A stretch of DNA of 64,000 nt from Lepas anatifera (lineage: Eukaryota; Arthropoda; Thecostraca; Lepadidae). The position numbers and the translations under genes are program-made. The notes beneath the pieces were generated by a model. That model worked only from the letters and a program-made list of their open reading frames with translations, had not been told where the DNA came from and made no database searches. The stretch lies in NCBI GenBank assembly GCA_034440635.1, contig JAOTON010001674.1, positions 124,001-188,000 of the forward strand. The letters run 5' to 3'. How positions within the stretch are numbered: the first letter of the stretch is position 1; each line of letters begins with the position of its first letter. Below are positions 59,291 through 64,000 of the stretch, in pieces.

Positions 59291-59654
59291 TAATGTGAAT
59301 GTTCGATCATAGTGTTTTTTTAATGTTTTCATTGCATTTTTACATCATGTATCGTAGTCTTTACTGATTCATATTTTGACAATGTTTGCATAATACTGTC
59401 TTTTATATTTGATTAGATCATATGTATTTTATAGTGTTTCCTTTTTCGTATCATAAATAAGCGAAAGTTTGCATTATATGGAATCGATAGTAGGTATTTT
59501 ATAGCTTTTTAATTTTCTTACCATAAATAAGTGAATATTGTGTGTTTTTATTGTAACATTTTACCCCCCCCCCACCTCCTCTCCACTCCTGTTTTATATC
59601 CCCTTTTTATAGCTTCCCCCTCTTTTATATAATTAATAAGTGAGTATTGTAATA

Positions 59655-59808
59655 ATAATTATTGGGGCTTTCGACGCCACTGCCGGGTTTGGCGTCGCCA
59701 CTCCTCCCTGTTGGAGGGTTTTGGGGCCGCTTGCTCCTTGTTCGGAAGCCGCCGGGCCTTGCCCGGGTCGGCTGCGTGGCGCCGCTGCCCCCACTACCGC
59801 GCCCCTAG
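59655..59808 (-). mobile_element. tRNA-derived SINE, family B, copy 3 (A-depleted)
   Basis: Aligns with copies 1 and 2 over its whole length but lacks many of their A residues on the + strand (for example CTTTCGACGCCACTGC against CTTATCGACGCACCAACTGC), including the AA in the B box. It lies in the right arm of the Penelope-like element. No clear flanking duplication. Confidence 0.8.
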
Positions 59809-60143
59809 AATAAATATGACAAATAATAAATAGTAAATATAATAATAATAATAGCAATAATATAAAAATAAGTGAGTATTGCGAGTATTGCCTGTTTTAT
59901 TGTAGCTGTCTTAAACCCCCTCCCTCTCTTGCTAAACCTAGTACTCTAGCGTTTCCATGTTAAAGATGCGTTTTTTAAAACTTTACCTTTTAATGTATTG
60001 ATAATTTCTTAGGTCGTTCTAGGAAGTCAATGGTTTATTGCTGTCACGTGTAGATTATTGATGTCGCATGTTTTTCTGAGCTCAACTGTTGTACTGTGTG
60101 TTCTCTTGTGTCTTTTTATCCCCCTTATATTCCGAACGATCAT

Positions 60144-60190
60144 CGCTGACGAAGTACTGTAATACAGTACGAAAGCTCCGACTCCCAATA
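60144..60190 (+). ncRNA. Hammerhead-ribozyme-like motif, copy 2
   Basis: The inverted copy of the motif at 58280-58325: CTGACGA (60146-60152), perfect stem II GTACTG-TAATA-CAGTAC, GAAA (60171-60174). The putative stem I base next to the core differs here (ATCG instead of TTCG). Confidence 0.35.
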
Positions 60191-60227
60191 TCTTCTTGTG
60201 GAGGAAGTCCGAACGAGATCCTACGAA

Positions 60228-61240
60228 TAATTTTGATATCAATTGAAAGCTCTGTTCCCACAGATTATGGGCACAACATATGAATGTCAAGACCTGACTA
60301 CAGCGAGCATGACTGTCAGGTATTTGACCCTAGGCCAGCAACAAAAATAACTATATGTATATACGATAATAAGGGGGCTTTGCATGGACGTTCGTGTAAA
60401 TTTCCATTCACTTTAAGTGTATACGCGCGATATTCTTGACATTGAAGACGTTATTTAACCCTCGCTTAACACAAGCAGTGGAGGGGGCCCTAAAGTGCCC
60501 CCACCTATTTTTTCAAAAGTAGCCAGAGAACTGTTTGCCGCGGAAAACGCTACTCGGCCACATTTGAGAGCATTTATGAGGGCGTCGATTAATTTAGAAA
60601 TTTTGAAAATCGGGCAGTAATTTTTTTACTTATAGGCCTTCACAGTCAGACCTATCTTTTGAGACCGTCGCACACGGGGAGGTGGCACCAGCTCACCTAC
60701 ACTGTAGACCGAGTGATGACGTCATAACGTCATATAATCAGGTTATATGTCAATATTAACCCACAAGGTCAAGGTGAAGGTCAAAGGTCTCATGTCAAAG
60801 TCATTGACCGCAGCATTCCGGTCAGGCGTTACTCAGTGACATTACTCAGTATGACGTATGTTATGCTATGGCTATAGTTAGGGCTACTTAGGGCCAAGGT
60901 CACAGGTCAAGGTCAAAGTTTTTCAAGGTCAAACCCTCATTTCTCACCCAAAGGCTGCTATATTTCCGGTTATATTGTATACAACCACCCCCTTCCCTTG
61001 GGTGCGCTACTGCATGCAACCATGAAGACGAAATTGATCACATTCAACGGTGATATGTTTGTTCATACACCAGCACAATGGTATCAGATTCCTACTGAAT
61101 AAATACGAAACCTTGGCTTGGTCCATGGCCAAACTGATTTTTTTACGGAATTGGCGTTGCGTCGATCGCACAGAACTATTTTTCCAACGAACCTGCCTCA
61201 CGTTTTATGTCACCCTGTGTGTACTTACTTACCTGATAAT
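60228..61240. repeat. Intergenic/intronic sequence with AGGTCA-rich part
   Basis: TTAACCCTCGCTTAAC at about 60458 resembles the start of the TTAA family; AAGGTCAAGGTGAAGGTCAA and CAAGGTCACAGGTCAAGGTC occur near 60770 and 60895. No right end was identified. Otherwise no gene seen. Confidence 0.45.
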
Positions 61241-61242
61241 AT

Positions 61243-61382
61243 AAATTACCGAACGATGCTGGTATATGAATTTTTTGGTCGAGTTGTTTTCAGAAGTTAC
61301 GGCACGAGCGTAGCGAGTGCAGAACTTTGAAAACAACGAGACCAAAAAATTCATACACAGCAGAGTTTCGGTAATGTATTTA
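61243..61382. repeat. Foldback hairpin element
   Basis: TAAATTACCGAA..TATGAATTTTTTGGTC..GTTGTTTTCA on the left is matched inverted by TGAAAACAAC..GACCAAAAAATTCATA..TTCGGTAATG on the right, around a loop ACGGCACGAGCGTAGCGAGTGC. A stem of about 50 bp with few mismatches. Confidence 0.75.
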
Positions 61383-61426
61383 CCAAGCTTTTTCCGTCGA
61401 GCGCATCATTCATTGACCGCAGCATT

Positions 61427-61464
61427 CCGAATCCCAACCTCCCATCAGGAGGTTGGGATTCCAC
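61427..61464. repeat. Short perfect inverted repeat
   Basis: AATCCCAACCTCC and GGAGGTTGGGATT around CATCA. Confidence 0.8.
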
Positions 61465-61723
61465 CAAGCATCCCAACCACGAATCAGGAGCCGCCTTTAC
61501 TGTGACGTCACGCTGGCGACAAAGCTTTCCTTCACCCAATAGGTCCCATGTTAAAATTTGTCGATTTCAGGTGGCTCTCACAAGAACAGCATGAGTCGAA
61601 GGGAAAACATTGTTCTTTCTCCACAATTTACTTCGAATTTGCTTTCGAAATTGATCATTTGAAAGCGATATTGGCGTTTTTCTTAAAAGAAGGGCATTCA
61701 AGTTGGCTCTGCAAGCCGCTTAA

Positions 61724-62709
61724 CCCTTGCCCCATCGGGTTCATCGATGGCCCGCCCCACCTAGGTTTTTTTCGAGATAGCAGAAAACAACAAGACGCAC
61801 ACCACGGTTGGAGTTCTACCTCTCACCCCGTCATTTTCACCTTCCTGAAATTTTTAACCGGGTCACCCAAGGTCGGTCCCAGGCGAGGTTAACCAAGGTC
61901 ACAGGTTCAACTTTTGAGCTCTATAAGGCTACATTTTGAGTCGATAAATTTGTAACTTCCTACTCTTCTGAACCCTCCAGGGCCTAAAAGATATATATCC
62001 GGGATTTTTATTTCGTGACCTGAGGTCAAGTCATGAGGTGACCTCTCCCATTGAAAAGGATGGGAAAAGCTGTCTTATGATCTAAAAGTCACAAAAACGA
62101 TTGCAAATGCTCAGCTTGCTCAGAAAGCGTTCTTGGCACCCTTTCTGGATTCCAGGGGCTATATGTTCCCTTTGACCTTTCGGGTCATAAAGGTTAACAG
62201 GGTCAAAAACAGTATTTTGACAATAACTTTTGACCTAATTGCTAGAGCGCCGAATCAAATATCATCGTGTATGTCTCGTCACTGGCTTTCATTTGATGTA
62301 CGGCAAGGTCACTTTCTGATCTTTCGTAACCTCAGGTCAAAATAGGTCACGATGTGACCTCTGGAGGTCAAACCCTGGTGGGGGTCATTACGTTCCACAC
62401 GGCGGAAAAAGTCCTAGCATCTTCCTATCAAATCAACTTAACCAGATCTCATTGCTCTAACGGCATAAGAGCTATGCCCAGTTTGCCTAAACATTGAATA
62501 TCTGAGTGAAAATAGCCTATCTTGACCTAACTTGACCTCTGGAGGTCAAACGATTGACCTGAGCACTTAAAGATAAAAATTTTTCTTACTGAATTCACGT
62601 CGCTTTCTGATGCACTTTGCAGATTTGCGATAACCCCCTATTTTCGGTTTACAGGGACATCGATGCCCTGGTGGTGCGAAAGTGGCGCCGGATCCCGGTG
62701 GGGCGCGGC
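61724..62709 (+). mobile_element. AGGTCA-rich TTAA element, copy d
   Basis: TTAA at 61720-61723 on the left and TTGA (one change) at 62710-62713 on the right. The left end CCCTTGCCCCATCGGG..CATCGATGG and the right end ...CATCGATGCCCTGG...CCCGGTGGGGCGCGGC match copy c, and the interior aligns with copy c nearly throughout (AGATAGCAGAAAA, TGACAATAACTTTTGACCTA, CTGGAGGTCAAAC). 986 bp, no open frame. Confidence 0.85.
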
Positions 62710-62713
62710 TTGA

Positions 62714-63396
62714 GGGCTCCTCTCCCATGGCAAAGGATACTTTTCGATACCTTGATACCATATTGGTGCCATATCACCTAGCCACACAAACAATGCGGCA
62801 AAGCCAAAGTAATGGATAGAAGCAAAGCAGCCGGAGTTATAAGATCCATCTGGTGTTGAAAAATAATAATGCGCTCGACGGAAATATACAAATATTAGCA
62901 TGTGGTGGCCGCAGACATATTTATTCTTTCATTCTAAATATTCATTTTAAATGTTCTCGCAGCATCAGGGACCGTTTGGTTTGTAGAAAATTAACGCAAC
63001 TTCAATCGGTCTAAACGAGCAATCACGTTAGACGAAACATCGGCAGAAACCGTTATTTTGCAGACTGCCCACGTCCTAGCTCGTCCTGGCATGAAAAAGA
63101 ATACATACAAATAATAATCAATCCCTCCCCAGCCGGAGTGTCTAGCCCCCGTCAGTTTAGTTTTGTTTGTTGTTTTCGATTGTTGAACTAAACGCGCCGC
63201 TTATGCATAGCTACTGCTAACATATTGATGCCAAATTGTGTGACGTCACGTTGGCGACAAAGTATTCCTCGTGGATCAACCTTGTAAGTAAGTTCTTGTT
63301 TACCAAGGCCTTATAACTTTACAGGTATTTACCATAGCCGTTTGTTGTTCACACATTAGTTCATACACGTTAATTCATTGTTGTATTGTACCCTGG
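62714..63396. other. Spacer before Crypton-like element, no gene seen
   Basis: A/T-rich. GTGACGTCACGTTGGCGACAAAG at 63240 also occurs near 61502 with one change, hinting at an older repeat interrupted by copy d. Confidence 0.35.
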
Positions 63397-63436
63397 CAGT
63401 TGGTGCGTCGATAAGCCCCAATAATTATTATTGTTG
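63397..63436 (+). repeat. SINE family B 3'-end fragment
   Basis: GCAGTTGGTGCGTCGATAAG then CCCCAATAATTATTATTG: the 3' end and tail of family B, here without the tRNA head. Confidence 0.7.
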
Positions 63437-63469
63437 TATTGTACTGGAGTCGTAATTTGCGTTAAAAAA

Positions 63470-64000
63470 ATGAATCACTGCGGGAATCCTTTCTTCGATC
63501 TAAGTCTACCGGAAGATGAAGAAGATGCTACTGAAAATAAAATACAATCATTCATTGATGGTGCACGCTCCAAGGAGACAAAAAGAAAATTGGACTTTCG
63601 GGTTAGCCGTCTGCGAGAGCATGTTCAAAAATTAGGAAAAAACAAGGACTTGTTGGAAATGGAGAAGACGGAACTCAATGAGGTAATTTGCTCATTCCTC
63701 ATCGATGCAAAGAAAAAGACGGAGAAGCATATGAAACGGCAACAATTTCCAGCTTTGTGGGGGTGATTAACCGTTTCCTGAAGGATTCCAAGAGAGGAAA
63801 TCTGGAGCAGGATCCAGAATTTCAAGGTGCCAGGGACGTCAAACGGGCTAAGATGAAGATCCTAAAAGCAGATGGAAAGGGAAATAAGCCCAATCGGTAA
63901 ACACCGATCACCAGAGAAGAAGACGAAAAACTGTATGAAACTGGCCAACTCGGACTGGAAAATCCTATGGCTCTCTTAAGAACCATGTTCATGTTGATAA
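63470..64000 (+). pseudogene. Crypton-like tyrosine recombinase, N-terminal part (broken, runs off window)
   Basis: The start ATG at 63470 (MNHCGNPFFDLSLPEDEED) is preceded by AAAA. Then KIQSFIDGARSKETKRKLDF, EKTELNEVICSFLIDAKK and, after a one-base frameshift near 63710, KDGEAYETATISSFVGVINR, FLKDSKRGNLEQDPEF, AKMKILKADGKGNKPNR; TAA at 63898-63900, then ITREEDEKLYETGQLGLENP. The pattern 'F...K..G..YE..T..SF...I.R.L ... GKG..P....T.EE...L...G.LG...P' is that of Crypton-derived proteins (KIAA1958, QRICH1, ZMYM family), the N-terminal part of a tyrosine recombinase. Two lesions make this copy inactive. The catalytic R..HxxR..Y part would lie beyond 64000. Confidence 0.65.

Larger units (their letters stand above)
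58236..60227 (-). mobile_element. Penelope-like element fragment with inverted arms
   Basis: Left arm 58236-58777 and right arm 59215-60227 are inverted copies (TTCGTAGGATCTCGTTCGGA outer, CTATCGTTTAAGAGAGA inner); the right arm is longer because it contains a SINE and A/T-rich inserts. The loop encodes a GIY-YIG endonuclease. Terminal repeats in inverted orientation are known for Penelope-type elements; a 5' inversion during insertion would give the same picture. The RT domain is absent. Confidence 0.7.

Overview
This is a repeat-dense animal nuclear contig. Split genes with GT/AG introns, tRNA-derived SINEs, several non-LTR retrotransposon clades, a Penelope-like element, hAT-like and TTAA-flanked DNA transposons, minisatellites and long (TG)n/(TCTG)n microsatellites all point to a metazoan. 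The I/Nimb-type LINEs (three gag zinc knuckles, RT plus RNase H) would fit an arthropod such as a crustacean, but the sequence alone does not settle the phylum. No prokaryotic or organellar gene, CRISPR array or functional tRNA was seen.

Two host genes are supported, arranged tail to tail. On the + strand, positions 3-6169 hold the last four coding exons of an afadin/canoe homologue (proline-rich segment, coiled coil, C-terminal motif PEKLSFKEKMKMFA). On the - strand, eight phase-compatible exons from 47690 down to 13168 form a CCPG1/PBXIP1-like gene: an N-terminal acidic segment with EGSDVEVL, one membrane segment ending GLGTGHFLG, short coiled-coil exons and a basic/acidic C-terminal exon. 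Its introns (12.6 kb and 17.8 kb) are packed with transposons.

Layout: 1-6169 afadin exons, with a 44-bp minisatellite split by a 2.3-kb hAT-like foldback element; 6170-8979 intergenic/3'UTR; 8980-12520 a palindromic element carrying a mariner-like MITE, a TTAA element and a SINE; 13168-16109 3' exons of the CCPG1-like gene; 16230-18764 minisatellites; 18765-28378 a long-terminal-repeat DNA element containing a hAT, which contains a second hAT, which contains a SINE; 28724-29797 middle exons; 29813-44955 two head-to-head I/Nimb-type LINEs, both broken; 45099-46884 a TTAA-flanked inverted pair; 47574-47690 the N-terminal exon; 48061-53692 a second element of the 18765-28378 family; 55010-58180 RT fragments and an 860-bp compound microsatellite; 58236-60227 a Penelope-like element with inverted arms; 61724-62709 another TTAA element; 63470-64000 the start of a broken Crypton-like recombinase.

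The best candidates for undescribed systems are (1) a roughly 1-kb TTAA-flanked non-autonomous family crowded with AGGTCA/TGACCT motifs (21 by hand count in one copy), whose precise insertion is visible because removing one copy restores a LINE reading frame; (2) a long-TIR family with GGGGCATTCC-like ends and 4-bp duplications (AACT, AACG); (3) a LINE whose 3' end lies about 15 nt from a host splice acceptor; and (4) an intronic minisatellite whose last, mutated unit is the afadin splice acceptor.
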